Made by a program: the position numbers and the translations under genes. The notes beneath the pieces are model-generated. The model was not told the DNA's origin, ran no database searches, and was given only the letters and a program-made list of their open reading frames with translations. Below, piece after piece: positions 1 to 15,100 of a stretch of DNA of 64,000 nt; the stretch's first letter is position 1; every line of letters begins with the position of its first letter. The stretch lies in contig CM037843.1 in the NCBI GenBank assembly GCA_021234535.1, forward strand, positions 21,421,911-21,485,910. Direction: 5' to 3'. Source of the DNA: Stichopus chloronotus. Its lineage: Eukaryota; Echinodermata; Holothuroidea; Aspidochirotida; Stichopodidae.

Positions 1-758
1 ACCCATTGCAAACACTACTGTGTATAACAAGACAGATTGGTCAGGACTCTATATTGTAGGACACATTTCCACAGTGTTTACATGTTAGGAACATCAGATG
101 TGAAACATGTCCGTGCAGTGGCAGTGCAGTCATATTTGCAAAGATGTGGTGGTTCGTTAACTGCCTCTGGAAATTTGTGGTGATCTTTTTCATGATAGAC
201 CTACTCAAGGTGCAATGTCATAAAGAGACATTCAATATGCCAAGTTGCAAGGACATTAAATGCTGTGTGGGTGTAATTGAAAGAGAACCTACCAGAACAC
301 ATCTCCCTTCTTCTCTCATCAGGAGTATTTCTCGTAGAGATTTCTTTTGCTCTGTCAATAATATAGTCTGCAGTTTAAAGATTTTGCTGATTTCTGTCAC
401 TGTTGGGATGACTGCCATTCAAATCTCTGGCTAAGATTCGCAACTTTCAAGTGCATGATGGTATTATATTTGAATGGTAAGGTAGGAGTGACTATTTTTG
501 CGCTGTACCAGCCAATCGGATGTCTTCAATCATCGATCCGTCCCAAGTTCGGTACTTCTTTTTCCTTCTGGTGAAAGACAGACATAGAATGCATGTGCAG
601 TAGCTTCAGTGCCAATGATGCATTCAGTCAGAAAAATGTAATAGTTCTACAAATTAGCCAGGGTGTCTCGTTTAATCCATCTCCTTGAGTTTCAGCCTCC
701 CTCAATTGTTTGCAAAGTTTCAGTGACCTTTGTTTGTGTCTATATGATTATCTTACAG
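1..758. other. Probable POLA2 intron 1 (partial)
   Basis: No exon resembling the POLA2 N-terminus is visible here. The first visible exon starts at 759 and needs a previous exon ending after codon base 1. Short open frames on both strands resemble no family I know. The start exon and promoter are therefore inferred to lie left of the window. Confidence 0.5.
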
Positions 759-3700
759 TCGTTGAACTATGTTCCGTGTACAGACTGGATGCAGATGATA
801 TATGTGATGCATGGATTGCCCTCAACATGGGGAAAAATGAAGTGACTCTGAGTTCGCTGGATCATCTTGAAACTGAGGTATCAAAAATTTGAAGTTTTTC
901 GCTGCCAAAAAGATGTCATTTTACGTCTCCTCTAACTTGCCTCAAGTTTTTTTCCTTTCATTTTTGTAACGAGCAAAATGTGCTGGCCACCAGCTGCTCT
1001 GGGGTCAGTCGTGCACTGAGATCTGGTTGTGATTTCCCTTTTTTTTTTTTTTTATCTTTTCAAGACTTCTCAAACAATTTAAGAGGGTCTTAAATAATTT
1101 AAGAAATACATTTAATTAAAAATGTTGTCATTTCAAAACATTTCTTACTCCTGACATGTCTTTAGTTCATGTACACTACATGTAGATGTATACATAAAAA
1201 GACCATCGAATGCTGAAAAATGTCAATGGGGTGTGACCAACACTTCTGCTCACTTGTAGTAATGTACGTCGTGATAGATTGACCTTAGTGACTGATCTTT
1301 ATATGTTTATATCAGCCTTGGTCAATTGTTTTGAAGTCATGCAATGAAATATCATTGTTCTAAATTATTGTTCTCATCACTTTGTAAAGTTTTTCTATTT
1401 TCAAACAAAATCTAGTTTTGTAAGAGCTGACAAAATTATCAACTTGTCAATTTGTGAAGCAATGTCTTTTGCTCTATTTGTTTTTTTTTTTTTCCTTTCA
1501 TTTTCTTCTTCTTTCATCATTCTCACTCTTGACTGCAGGAACTGCAAAAAAGAACAGTGAAGGTTAAGAAGCCAGTATCTTCCAGACAAAGCACACCTGT
1601 ATTGTTTGATTCCTCTCCAGTGTATCCTTTTGACTTTTGAACTTTTGGCCCAATCAAGTAAAGTTTCAATTAGTAGTGGCACTGGTAACTGTGCCGTGTC
1701 AGTCGCAGATCCATGGAAAGCCAAACCAGGAGATTAAGACCGCTACTACATGGCTCTAAATTCCTTTTCTGGGGGAAACAATGAAACATCAAGTCACTTA
1801 ACCAAATCAATGTACCTAGCTACCAACTAAGAGTAGATAATATTTCTTCTTTGTATGTAAGAACACACAATCCTCGAAGGACCAAAGTATGACATGAGAC
1901 GTTTTTTTTCTGCAAACAGTTTAGTCAACAAAACTATTGAAAATGCTTTGTTGTTTGACACTTTGCTATTAGAGTAAGATGGTCTTGGGTAGAGATTGTG
2001 AGTTTTAAATTTCAGGGATCTTGATGAGAGAATATTTGGAACTTTCCAAGTCTATTTTGTTACACATGTACAATTTTTACTTGTAAAAGAATTGAGTGAG
2101 AACTTTGAGTTCTTCATTTTGCTTGTACTTGTACACTCAAAACCCTGACTAATTGTGAAATGACAAACTGATCAGTGTGGCAGATCAATTTTCCCTAACT
2201 AGTTTATCGGACAGATCTGTGAATACGGAGGAGGACTACGGACTATTCGATACTTACACACCTGGTGGAAAGGTAAGCTGCTACTCCAGGGGTTAATGTT
2301 AGACTAAAAATCATAGCTAGATGTGATGGGTCAAAGGTTACAAAATACAGTGAAAGAAAGTGTTTCTCTTTAATTGTAATTATGGATGTGAAAAGCAGTG
2401 TGGCTCTCTCTTAATGTGCATGATCGCTTAATTTATTGATCAGTTAATTACTCGATTGATTTCATAACCGAAAATGTTTCACAGAAAGTATAAACATTAT
2501 AAGGTCTCAGAGGTTGGAAAACGGTGAATGTCATGTTGTGCATTGTGTGAAAAAAAGGTAACTTTGTGTTAGAAAATTTTGAAAACAAAAGTTTTTTAAG
2601 TTCCTTCTATAACCATGTAGTTGTAATCCCCAACCCCTCCTCCCTTCCTTTTAAAACACTGGAAGGAGAAAAGTCATTTGTGTGTTCACAATACATTGCA
2701 ATCAGGCAAAGTGTAATTCATATGTTCAACTTTAGTTAATTTTAAGGGTTGATCTTTTTCACTGCATTAAGAGATACCATAGGTGCCAATATCAATTTCC
2801 TTTGCAGGCAAATTTGCAACGACCTCCCTTCAAAACTCCAGAAAGCAGTAAGAAGAGAAAGCATACCCCAGGAGGACTGTCACCATCAATGTAAGTTTGA
2901 TTCATTGAAGTGTTACAATTTTTTAAACGTTGCAAAGCTAAGCTTTCATTTAAAAGTTGATGTTTGACTTCTTATATTTCCTTCTTTGGGTGTTTAAACT
3001 ATTTCCATATCACTCACATAAATGCTACTATTTCATTGTTCAGGTCAACACCCTCTCAGAAGTATTCAATAAGAGGAAGTAAGGGTGAAATTGTTGTCAA
3101 GTTTGGTGACTCCGGCACCTCACAGTGGGCTGGGTCAAACCCGTGGAATTGCAAGGTGGAGCCGCTTGATGCTGAGTGTGTCCTCAAGACCAAGTACAAG
3201 TATATGTTCCAGAAACTGACAGAGAGAGCTCACAGTAAGTCTTCACTGAGGTTATTTAACCTACCTGTTTGAGTCATTTTTGTTACGAATGGTAAAACCA
3301 GATAAGTGAGGTGGTGACGTCTTAAATAGTAAACATTGTTTTTTTTTTTTTTACTGACAAAGTTGTGTGACAGGAGATGCCAGAACCACACATGAAATAG
3401 CTTTGCTTATATATATATCCATTCATGTATCAAATCACTTCACACCTGGTAGATGTAAACAGAAATGTGAGCACACAAAATATTTTGAGTGCAAAGTATT
3501 GAAAATGATCCTCTGCAGTTGTTATTATCTCTGTAGGCCATTTCCTGCTGTACAATAATTCATGTTTGACAATGTCCACAGGATAAACAGTATTAATGAA
3601 AGCTGATTAATTCTTTCAATTGTTTTATTTTCAGTTCTGAATGATATGATTGAAGAAATGTCCCAACACTTACAAGACACATATCAGATTGAAGAATTGT

Positions 3701-6700
3701 CTCACATAGCCATACCATTACAGGTAAAAAAATGATTAGCAACAAGGTGCTAGTTTTTACAGGACGCCCTATTCCTTTCTTGCAAGAGACTCATGTCCAC
3801 AAATTATAATCACCATCACAATGAGAGATATCAAACAGAAGCAGACACTTAAACGTTTTCATGTTCTGACGACGACAACTTTAAACAAGTTGCTGCACTC
3901 CTTTCAAATCCAAGTGTGCACTTGTTGTAACTAATTAGTTTTAACAACTTACAGGTAACCAAATCATCTCTTTCCATTGCACCATGACACTTGAGCTTCT
4001 TTCTTTGACTTAGCCACAAAGTTCGATTGAAACTTAGAATCAAACAGAGTCTGCATGTATCTGTCTCTCCAGAACAAGATTGCGGTGACATCAGTCTCTG
4101 AATGATGCCATTCCATGTTGAGTATGTGCAGAAAGTCACATTCTCTGCTGAAGTTGTTTTATGTAAACATCAATGGTTGCCACTGTTTTGAGGTTATCTC
4201 TGAAGTTCTTCATACTTTGTGAATTCGCCAAACTATTGGAAGAGACATACACCGTCAGAAATGTGTGAATGGTGTAATTGTGCTCCATGTATAAGCACTC
4301 ACATATAATTTCTTTTCTCATTATTTCTATATGTATATGTATTCATACCCATTTTGTACTTTAGATTTACCTTTGCTTGATGTTGAAGATCCTTCATAGT
4401 GTATGTGGTGCAATGTGGTTCACTTTCAGGAAAAGGTAACAGTGGTAGGTAGGATATGCTGTGACAGTGTGGGAAAGCTGAACCCACAATCGGTGCTTCT
4501 GGAAGGCTCAGTGGAAACTTCTGCAGGTAAACGGGTGCCCCTGAGACTGACAGAGGTCAACCACTATTCACTCTTTCCTGGACAAATTGTGGCATTAGAG
4601 GGTATCAACAGTACTGGAAGCCAGATGGTTGCCTCCAAAATATATGAGGTGAGAATTGACAAAAGCACAGGTTTTCTTTCTATTCTCTCTCCATTAGTGA
4701 AGTATCATTGACTTTAGATACTGTCAGAGGTCCTCTCATGCATGTATAGGCAACCAGAAGACTTCTTTGGTGATGACTATGTCCATTTATAGGTAACTTA
4801 GGCAGAGGATCTTGTATACATACCTTGAAGGAAAAGTGCGCATCAAGTGTAAGAGTTTTATGTAAAGAAGGAAATATTCCTTTCATTGAGAAGGTAAAGC
4901 AGACTGCTCTGATGCTTCATTTGCTTAAACCTACACATCAATTATATTATTTGCAGCTAAAAAGGGTATCCTCTGAGTAAAACAAAGAGAAAAACAAAAC
5001 ATGGTACTCATTTGTATAGTTTTATCTGTTGGGTTCTTACTTCTTATTCAGAGACAAGAGTAGACCATTTAATTCCATATTTTTATTTTTTTTGGGGGGT
5101 GAAAGGAATATGAGCTCCCAATGATGAGATCAAGCTTGATTGCAATACATGGATCAAATAAATTAGGCCAAACAACCATAACTTTTTGTGTTGCATTTTT
5201 TTGCATGATTATGGTCCCATTTAACACTAATTCATAATTCATGACTGTATCTCTCATCTCTATTCAATGCTTATTCCTCACAGGGTGTGAGCCCACCTCA
5301 TCCTTCAGGAAGTGACACAAGCTTAGCCAATCATGGCTCCCTCCATGTTGTTGTAGCAGCAGGACCATTTACAACCTCAGACTGTATGAGCTATGAACCA
5401 CTTCAAGATCTCTGCAAAATGATTCAAGAAAATTCACCAGACGTTTGTGTCGTGGTAAGAACTGAAGACAGGTTTCATGTCAGAATTACGTGCAGTTTAT
5501 ACAATGCAGTTTGGATTCCATTCAAATGCATACAGCAAAGCAGAGATTGTCAATTTATGTGATACCTGCAAACTGAGAAACCCAAAGGAGACAGGATCTG
5601 CTATTTTGATTGTTCATCTTCAGTGAAATCCTTTTGGAGTGAAAAGGTCCTCAATTTTGTTGATTTATGCTCATGCAGACTTGCTAGCTCAGACCCTTTC
5701 ATCTGCCCTGCTATCAAAAAAAATGTTGCTTGATTGTAATTGCTGGGTTTCTGCCAAAGGAATACTTAAAAGGTGGGAAGGGGGAGAGAGTAATGACATT
5801 TGTTAGGAGATTTGTCACTCCCTTGTAGAATGAAGGGAGAATTCCTGCATCCGTCAAACATAAACCTGTCTTTTTGGTTGTGTAATGAAGATTTACCTCA
5901 AAACATTTTCACATCGAATCAACCCATTGTGGAATCAAATGATAGACTTGATTCATATCATTTAGGTATAATGACATTAAGAAAAACATACAAAGTGTAG
6001 TCCCTATACCTTTTTGCTGAACATTTACTTGTCTCAGACAGAGGCCTTATAGTTTGAAAAGACTGTAAAAGGCTGTTGCATGTGAAGGATCACTAAGGGA
6101 ATCACACTGCCATGTCTGATATTTTATCTCTCCCGCCTTTCCACCCATCCCACATTTTCTTTTCTTTTATAGTTGTTGTCGGGGGAAACCATAAAATGTG
6201 ATGCACGTTGTCAATGTTTGGTCTCCAGTTCATCACTCTTTGACTCATCACATTTGATGGTCAACTTGTCATGTGTTTATGTAGGATGATTCCAGATGCG
6301 TACACATGTCCAAAAGTATTCCTAGACTATTTGGAAACAATACTAGATAATTTGCTCAAATTTTCATAATAATTTTCAAGTAGTTTGACATATGTAAAGT
6401 ATGGTTAATACCTTGAAAAAGGTATGAGAACATGCATAAGTTTTAGATGATGGTGAATTTATTTCATTTCACCATTGCTGAAATTGTTTTTTTCACAGCC
6501 TGAAGATATTAAAGAAATCAAGTCTAGAATAAGCTGCTTGTCATTTCTTTTCTTTCAGCTTGGACCATTCATGGACTGTAATCAAGAACAAATATCAGTG
6601 AGTAAAGTGGTGAAAATCAACTTTCTTGACAGACGATGATGCTTGATGGATTATAAACATAACTGTCCTTTTCGTCATTGTGTCTTTGTGTAATTTCATT

Positions 6701-9700
6701 TGTTTCGGTCAGTTTTTTTTTCTTTTTTTTTGTGCACAGCATTGAAGCAAAAATGATAATATGCAATGCTTGTGACAGCTGAATGATCCATTGGGAAATT
6801 TATGAATTCGGCATCCTCATTATTTTTGGAACATCAGGATTAAGAAGTGCATTGTTTTTTTGTTTTTTTTTGAGGTACTATTCAAACTTTGCAATATACA
6901 TGCACTTTAACAAATGAATCCAGTTTGTACAGAATTTGTACATGAAAATGAATACACTTTGTGCTACGATTTACCACATAGCTACTTGCTTCTGTGGAGA
7001 TGGTCGACTAGTATTTTACAGCGTGTTCATTGGGTGTCTTAGGAGGGTGTCATCCCAGTGTGTCAAGAGCATCTTCCTTACCTTTACTCTTGTTGTTTTC
7101 TATTTTCACAGAATGGCAACCTTCCAGACACCTTCCAAGAAATTTTCCTTTATAGGATGAGGGAGTTAGTCATGCAAACTGAGGGGTAAGTCCTGAGCTA
7201 CAAGCAGACGTGGTGGCACTTGCTTTTATTCTTTATATTTTACATTTTTTTTTTATTTGCAGTCAGTAAGATCGGAACATCTACACTGATCATATTCAGG
7301 CTTTTCCAATTTGCTGAAATCCCATTTGTACATAAAAGTAGGTGATTCTGAAGAATGTAAGGGGTGAGGTGCTTAATTTGCTACACTGGGCCAAAATGAA
7401 GATGCATTTCGAATCAAACTTAACCTTGTGGCTGTTTCTTCTTGAGTTGGTTGGGTTGAACTGGCAGTATATGACACATTCATAATTGTGCTACTATTTT
7501 CTGATGGCCATTTGTGTTTATGTTTTTGGATGTAATTAACTTTCTTGCATGCTGACAAGTTAAACCTATACAGTATCAATAGTAACATTAAATTCGGTGG
7601 GAAGGAATTCTGCCACCATCCTTTGTGGTTATGTGCAATATTTAAATGATTTTATATGATACCAGTTTCAAAGAGAAGCGGAAAGGGGGTGCGATAGTGT
7701 TTTAAAATGTAATCAACTTTCTTGCATGCAAAATTGTTTGACCAATGTTTTTTTTTGTCCAAAGAGTGTCAATAGTAAGATTCCATCCTGTGGAAAAAAG
7801 ATTCTAGCTCTGCCCTTTGTGGTTATGTCCCATGTTTAAATTACGTTATATGGTGCCAAGGGCAGGGGTAAGGGAACTTCCATGTATTTGCAGTTCAATG
7901 TATCCTCTGTTGTTTTTTGAATGCTAATAGCTGATTCTAGGGTTAGGGTTACTGCATGAAACTTGCTCATGCAATTATTGAGATGTAAGAATGTTGTAGA
8001 AGTTTGTTCATGTGAGTATTTCTTCTTTATCTTTTGGTTTTGATGAAGTTTTCAAAATCTACATGGACATGATGATGTGTGTGGGTATGTGCATATAGCA
8101 GAGGTTTTTGTGTGTGTGTGTGTCTGTGTGGTGTTCTAGCTTGTAAAAAACGGAGCAAGAGAATCTTGACACGACTATCATGAGTGATATATAGACGTAT
8201 CTGAATGGAATGAAAAGACAGGTATTTTATGTTGAAGCTCAACTTCATTTGGAGTAAATGCATCAAGTAATCAAACCCGAGCAAGTACTGTGGTGAAGAG
8301 AAGTTTCCACCAATCTTAAAGTTGGTATGTACTACCAATACTTAGTAGAAACCAAATGTTTTTTGTTAATTAGTCAAACATTAAAATGTGAAATTAAACA
8401 GAATGCAGTCACAGATGTCAAACATGATATCTTCTGCAGAAAATTATAGATATATGTGAAGATTTGCTTTATGGATGTGAGACATTCGTCCTGCTCAGTT
8501 TGCACTATAGCCCATTTCTTGGATGGCATTTAGCACTTGTTAGAGGTTGATAGGGGTAAACTTGATGACAAAGCCTTGTTTACCCTCTCATCTCAAGAAG
8601 GGATGTTTACGCAGTTTTCACATTTGTCAGTGTAGTGTGCCTAGTTTGCCAGGCATTGACTATGAGAATAAATTAAATGATGTGGAAGGTCAGAGATCTT
8701 AAACTTGAGGTCAATGGGTCAAAATTTAACACAGTGCAAACATGGGTAGAATCCCTACGAAAGTGAGCACTCAGTAAGAGTCTGCCTAAATCTCACTTAA
8801 GTAAATACTTATCACGTGATATGTGTCATATTGTAACAACTGTCAAAAAGTATCTCCTTTCGAATTCCTTAATGTTCACAGGACAGGTACACAGCTAGTT
8901 GTTCTACCATCATTACGGGATGCCCACCATGATTTTGTCTACCCTCAACCTCCGTTTGATGTTCTGAACCATGACAAGGATTTTTCAAGCTCTGTAAGTA
9001 TTTGTTGAGAGCAAAGTCTAGCAAATGATGCCATGATTTTCATCTTGAGGATTATCAAGCAAAATCTGAATGGCCAGCCCAACTGGTTATCAGAATATAT
9101 TGGTGGCAAAATAAAAATATTTGAGAGGCTTTGTAACAATACCCAAAAAAGCAACATACAATGAAGTCCTTCAGTGAAGTGGCATGCAAAACCAAAGAAC
9201 TGCTGCTATCATAACATCAGAATTTTTTTTTTATTCTTTTGCATTCCAAAAGATGATCTTAATTACCAGGGTTTGAATGGCTCCTGTAAAAGCTGGAAAT
9301 TCCTGGAAGTTGTTTGGTTCATTTTCAAGGTCTTGAAAGTCCTTGAATCTGCATTTTTTCATGACATGTCTTAAAAAGTCCTGGAAAATTGTTGATCTCA
9401 TATCTATAGTGAACAATCCGTTTTTTTGTATTTGATAAAAATGCCAAACTTACCACCTAAAGGTAGAAATGTGTGAGAACTTTGAAGGGTGGTGTTCACT
9501 GGGAAATTAAATCCGCAGCCTGGAAAAGTCCTGAAAAATTTTTCATCTATGTGTCTACGAACCCTGCCTTGTACCTAATCCTATTGATGATGTACATTTC
9601 GGGGGCTACAAAGCTTGAACTGTGAGACCCCTTTGCAACCAGCAAAATAGGACAATGTAAAAAATTCTCCAGTGGTTTGAACCTCAGTATTAGGGGTCCC

Positions 9701-12112
9701 TGAAGCAAAAGCTTCATTAGTGTCAGAAGATCTGCTACTGGCAATCCTTTGGTGTAAAGGAAAGCACTTTACATGCCATGTTACTTCAGGAAAAAAAGGA
9801 AGCTTTCTCACACTTGCAAGATGTAAACCAGGTAACTATTAATGAGATCATTTGTTTGTACCTGCAAAATTATCTGCTTTACGTTTTGCCTCCCTGTCTT
9901 TAAAAGACTTGAATGGGTTTGTGGACTTGAGATGGTAGCTTTTTGAGAATTCTTTTATATTCCTTTTCATCTAGAGATTGCACTTCCTCTCAGAACCGTC
10001 AACGTTCGTGGTCAATGGAATCGTCTTTGGGGCAACCTCTACCGATGTTCTCTTGCACCTTGGCAAAGAGGAAATTTCTGGGTAAATAGATGTTTTCTAT
10101 CTTGATATGCACATGGAGAACAGTGATATTTTATCTGCAATTTGCAGACTGTGAATAGATGAAGATTGGCATACCTTTCTATCATTTCTTTGTAGTGTCA
10201 ATGTCCATTTAGGATTCCAACTATGCACCAGCATCAGTGAAGCAGTCCGGTAATATTTTAGTAACTATTGTGAAATCTTTCTGGCATCCAGAGGGACCTG
10301 CTCACAAACAGGCCTAACGTGATCAGGACAGATTCCTGTAGCCTGACCGTATGGGACAGTTTCAAATCAGTAGTCTGCTTTATAAATTACTAATATTATG
10401 ATCTACTGTAACTTTAAAGATTACACTCGTAAGAAACACTTGTCGGAAGAAGGAAAAGAAACTATACCAAGTGAGTGAGCTTAAATGACATTGAGAGATG
10501 GCTGCTCAACATTCAAGTCCTCTTGTTTATTTTTTTCCTCAATGGCACTCCTCAAAACAGACCTGCCACAACCGGAGACAGACTTGGCCGTTTGATGAAA
10601 CACATTTTCACACAAAGGAGTTTTTACCCAGTCCACCCTCCACCAGAGGATGTACCTATCGACTATGTGCACTATGAAGAGTATGCCCGCCTCACCGTCA
10701 AACCACACATCTTCATAGCTCCGTCTGATATGCGCTACTTCGTGAAGGTATGTGTTTGCTCATCAGGCTGTGGAGCAGCTGTGATGTAGGCCACCCTGTA
10801 AATGTTAATTATTGAGATGTCTTTTGGGGGACAAAAGGTATTCCAAACGGTTTCATCTTTTTATACGACAACATATGCGTGATATCGGTCTTTGTTAAAA
10901 GTTTCAACAACACATATCATAATTTTGCTGCGCGGATGGGAAACATGTATTGAACTACTCCACGAATGCAATTTTGCTCTAGCCTCAGATTGATGCCAAG
11001 AAAATGAGTCCCATCAGTACAGAAAAAGTTGTGAAGTCTCTAAACAGATCACTTTTCCTGGACTTGAGAGCAAAAAAAAGGGAGGGAAACTGATAGTTGC
11101 AACGTCTTGACCATATTGGAGTTGACAAGTTTAATTTACTTAATTGCAAATTTAAGGCACATATGTCACCCACCTGCAAGAAAACAGAAACCATCATCTT
11201 GCTCCCACGTTGTCTCAAATGCTGATTTATGCTGGGATGTGAGGGTTCAGCCTTTTTGTGAGTTCTACGTGTCTAATGTGTGTCTGTTGTTTCATTATCC
11301 AAGTGCCACGGTTGTGCAATTGTCTAATTTTGCCCATTGCTCTTTTCGACCATGTTCATTATTTGTTTGTTTGGGGCTGAATTGATTTCTTTTACACAGA
11401 ACTGCTCTGCTAGCTTCCTTCAATAGTACCTATGCATAAATACATCTTTGCTTCACTTGCATTACCTTCCAAAAGAGATGATGTTGCGTGGCTGCTTTTC
11501 AATTTCTATTTTTCATTTCGTTTTTGTGGCTCTACATGGAAAGAGCTTTTTCTCGGACACCTGTACAAGACCTCACTATGCTCAGCAGTGTTCCTTGTGT
11601 TTCTTCAGCCCCCACTTACATCCCTTTAATGCTTGTGCTCATAAACTGTAACTCCATCCATCACATGTCACAGATACTCTTTTCTCATACTTTGGCTACT
11701 CTACCCTGCCCTTGATCTGTATTTCAAGGAAAATGTACCTGAAACCAGGCATCTAACAGTCTTATCTTTTTCGATTACCTCTATCTAAACTGTTCTTAAA
11801 AAGCAGTTAAACTAATTCGTCTCAGTAATTGTTAGGTTTATGTTGCCATGTAGTTCAGATTCATGTGCTTCCATGCAGATGCGTGATAAAGGATTTTAAT
11901 ACATGCAGAAAATAGTTATGCGACTGCTCCAAACATACTTTAATTCTTTCTCTTTCGTCTGATAGGACATCGATAGCAGCCTATGTGTTAATCCCGGGAG
12001 GTTAGCCAAAGGACAAAGTGGAGGTACGTATGCCGAGATCCTCGTCCAACCAGGACTAAAGGACGACACCAGTATTGTTGGCAGATCAGCGGCCAGAATT
12101 GTTCGCATCTGA
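759..12112 (+). CDS. POLA2: DNA polymerase alpha subunit B (POLA2), 14 exons, 5' partial
   Basis: This is the regulatory B subunit of DNA polymerase alpha-primase, a nuclear complex that makes RNA-DNA primers; it tethers the catalytic subunit and has an OB fold and an inactive phosphoesterase domain. Exons with matching phases: 759-877, 1539-1621, 2203-2272, 2808-2890, 3044-3234, 3635-3723, 4430-4648, 5284-5454, 6559-6597, 7112-7185, 8882-8993, 9975-10081, 10561-10747, 11966-12112 (stop TGA). They give 562 residues against about 598 in human, so only the first exon (about 36 residues) is missing, to the left. Family matches include TPSQKYSIRG (exon 5), YSLFPGQIVALEGIN (exon 7), AGPFTTSD (exon 8), VVLPSLRDAHH and VYPQPPF (exon 11), IFTQRSFYPVHPP and MRYFVK (exon 13), CVNPGRLAKGQSGGTYA (exon 14). 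All introns begin GT and end AG; the exon 2 donor (GTATCC) is weak and was fixed by phase. Identity is very secure; single boundaries could shift by a few bases. Confidence 0.95.
7535..7870. repeat. Diverged direct repeat, two units of about 172 bp
   Basis: Two similar blocks follow each other in POLA2 intron 10. Both contain, in the same order, AACTTTCTTGCATGC, a CAATAGTAA segment, and CCTTTGTGGTTATGT. The first begins near 7535 and the second near 7707. Divergence is substantial, so the duplication is old. Confidence 0.45.
9267..9566. mobile_element. MITE-like element with CAGGGTT termini, intron 11 of POLA2
   Basis: The element starts CAGGGTTTGAATGG and ends CTACGAACCCTG, so the ends form an inverted CAGGGTT pair. 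Its interior has several variants of the phrase CCTTGAAAGTCCTTG / CCTGGAAAAGTCCTG. CAGGGTT ends are typical of hAT-type non-autonomous elements. An 8-bp target duplication is not convincing (TTAATTAC against CCTTGTAC), so the class is only inferred. It lies wholly in the intron between 8993 and 9975. Confidence 0.5.
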
Positions 12113-15100
12113 GAGGCATTACCCTGTCGGCCTATCCAAATGATCATCCTAATTTGATGAAGAGGTTCACCAAGATTCATTGGATTATAAAGTGAAAACT
12201 TGTCACTTGACGTATTAAACTTCATATGTTGTCATGGGAACAGCTAAATGTGAGGAAGCTCTGTAAAACTGTGTGCAGCACTATTGCTTGTCATTCGAAG
12301 CAAACTTGTTTGCTATTTTTAATCACTTGCCTGGAAAGAAGAGAGTTTTGCAAAAGTGATAAAATAGTCTCTAATGAAAATGGCAAGAATTTGTCAAGAT
12401 GTGGCTCACTAACTAAAAACATTTGTATCTAGTAATTGACATTCATGTAGAATTAGTTTTTTAGGCCTCTTGAATGGATGTCATCAACATTACTTTTCGC
12501 AAAAGCTTAGTGTGACAAGAACTGTAAAAATGTCTAAAATTCTGCATTTACTGAGGTATTTACTCAATCGCATGATGTCATGAGATGTCGCAAGATGTCA
12601 CATGAGAAGACAATAAATGGAATATTCTCATCAAGAACCCTGGTGGCAAACAAGATAGGTCTCAAAATCTTGACAAAAATTGTGAGAGCAAGACAGTTTA
12701 CAGGCTGAGGACCTTTGATATTCTTTCTCTCAAGAGGAGAGGACTAGGTAACTCTGAGGACATTCTTGACTATGTGTTTTGCAAAAAGGATTGAGAGGCA
12801 ATAATTGGAGACATTTCTGACAAGAAGAAGGGCTGACAAGAAGATAGGATAGTCTTCCCTGTTATGGGAGACATTCATGACAAATGTTTCCCTTACATAG
12901 TGCTGTTTTTTTTTTCTTCAGAAATGATAAAGCAAAATAAAGAAGTATATCCTTAAAGATACCCATCATGGCTTGGATTCTTCTTCGCCTGTTGTTTCGG
13001 TGACCCACAAAATTGAATTTCTGCTTCAAAAGGTGATCACCCCTTGAGATACTTTTGTGCAACTGTCCGTATGGAAGTCATTGTTTTAATAGTAGCTTGC
13101 ATGAATGCATTTGGAAATGCATTACGCAAATAGGGGATTGTACTTATAGCCCATTTCTGATGATCCTTTCGATCTATTTACTGCTTGACTGTTGCTAGTG
13201 GATGCAGCTTGTTTTAGGTGGTTTTGTCCCATGTAGGAACATTTTGTTCCAAATAGCCCCTCCCCCACTCACATGTAATATTGCAGATTTTGCCATACTA
13301 GCAGGTCAACGGCACATTGGCTTTCAGAACATACTGAACCACATTTCCCGTAATCACAGGCAACAGGAAAAAATGAACATGAGCAGAAAGGTTGCTTTCC
13401 TCAGCAGTGTGTAGTTGTTCTCATGAAAAAGAGAAGCTCTGTGGGATTTTGTCACCCCAGTATTTTTTTTTTTTTTTTTTTTTAGGGGGAGTACAGACTG
13501 TCAGTTACGACAATCCAGAATGAGTCACTCATTATCTTTCACATATTAAAAGAATGCCCCCCATGACTTTGGTGCAGAAAATGGTTCTGCAACAGCATCA
13601 GTGACACTAAAATAATCCTGTTTTGTGATCTAGGTGACCATAGGTGTAGGTTTTGACAGAGACTTGACATGCTCTCATGTGCATTCCTTTTTCAAGTAAA
13701 CCAAACACATGCACCTGCTAGGGCAGTTTAAATTCACATTTTCCTTTGAGTGTCTGTCCCACTCGAAGCAAAACATGAAATTGAAAACATTTCCCCGTAC
13801 ATTATGGGATTTGCTGTTTCACGACACACAGATTCTGGAGACACTCGAGAAATTAGCAGAAAGGATGTTAGAGAAAACAACAGAGGAGAAATGGAGATGG
13901 AACCACTGAGTATTGCTAAGTTTTTATATTTATACACAGGACAGCTAAAAGTAACTTTATTGCACATTTGTCACAAAAAAGCACTAAATGAGGGCAAAAT
14001 CAATCAAGAGAATGTTGAAACATGAATTACGAGAGACACAAAGGAAATGGAATGTTTTCAGATAATTCCTGCTGACATTAGGAAATATCCACTACTTTAA
14101 AACGCTTCAAGGCAATGATTATTCCTGCCATTCTCTTTGAAATGTAAATGCACTTTTAACATTCATGGAACATGGGACATGAAACTAAAACACAATTGTC
14201 ACTGTTGACTATGAACTTTAGGAATGACAGGACTTTTCAATAAATTTAGTTGACATCTTACACTTTGATGAGATTGGAAAGTATCGTCATGCAACAATAT
14301 TAACAAACATTGGATGCACATGTTCCTAAACAGCTGAGGACAACACCACATTTGACTACTTGAGCTTCAACTACATGAGGTTCACAACATGATTAAACCA
14401 GGAAATTCAGGAATTACTCTGCATAAGATACAAACAGTGAATCACAATGACCAAATATGTCAGGTGCCAATCACAATTGCTATTTATTATTACGCTATCT
14501 GGGCATCTTTATTAACTTTATGCAGCTCAGAGACAAAGGCTATTATCTAGCGGTTATGCAACTGAAGAGATGGCTAATCTACACATGGTCATTATGTCCT
14601 TTCCACCAACTGAGGGTGACAACTTGACAAACACACAAAAAAAAAGAAAGATGTCCCTCTGGTATTAAATGTCAAAGATCCACAGCTATTTTCAATGGAC
14701 AGAGTCATCCCAGCAACTCAGATTAACTTTATAATCAAGGTGACAATGTATAAATTTACTGTACATTAACATACATGTAAATTCTGCTGTTTTCTGTAAT
14801 AATGTTGGTGATGAGTGTTCACAAAATTTAAACTTTCAAAACTAAAAAGGAATGGAGTGTTGATTGACAAATTTCCATGATGGAATGTACAAAGGCATGA
14901 ACAGATGATGAGAAAATGATTTTACTCTGCCAAGAGTGATAAAAGTTTTTAATACTTTTATCAAGGATGGATTTGTTGTAGCAGTTTTCAGATTATGACT
15001 GCATTTTTTTACAATCAAGGTGGTGGTTAAATTTTTTTTTTAATTCTGCTTTTGAGGATACATTTTGGATAAGGAAGGAACATGCAAAATGGAAAGCAAT

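Noticed and set aside
478..606. Candidate POLA2 first exon starting MSSIIDPSQV
   Set aside because: It does not resemble the POLA2 N-terminus and runs into a stop without a donor in the required phase.
9600..9720. Short inverted repeat AAGCTTGAACTGTGAGACCCC / GGGGTCCCTGAAGCAAAAGCTT
   Set aside because: The arms match only partly over about 22 bp, and no element ends or target duplication could be seen.
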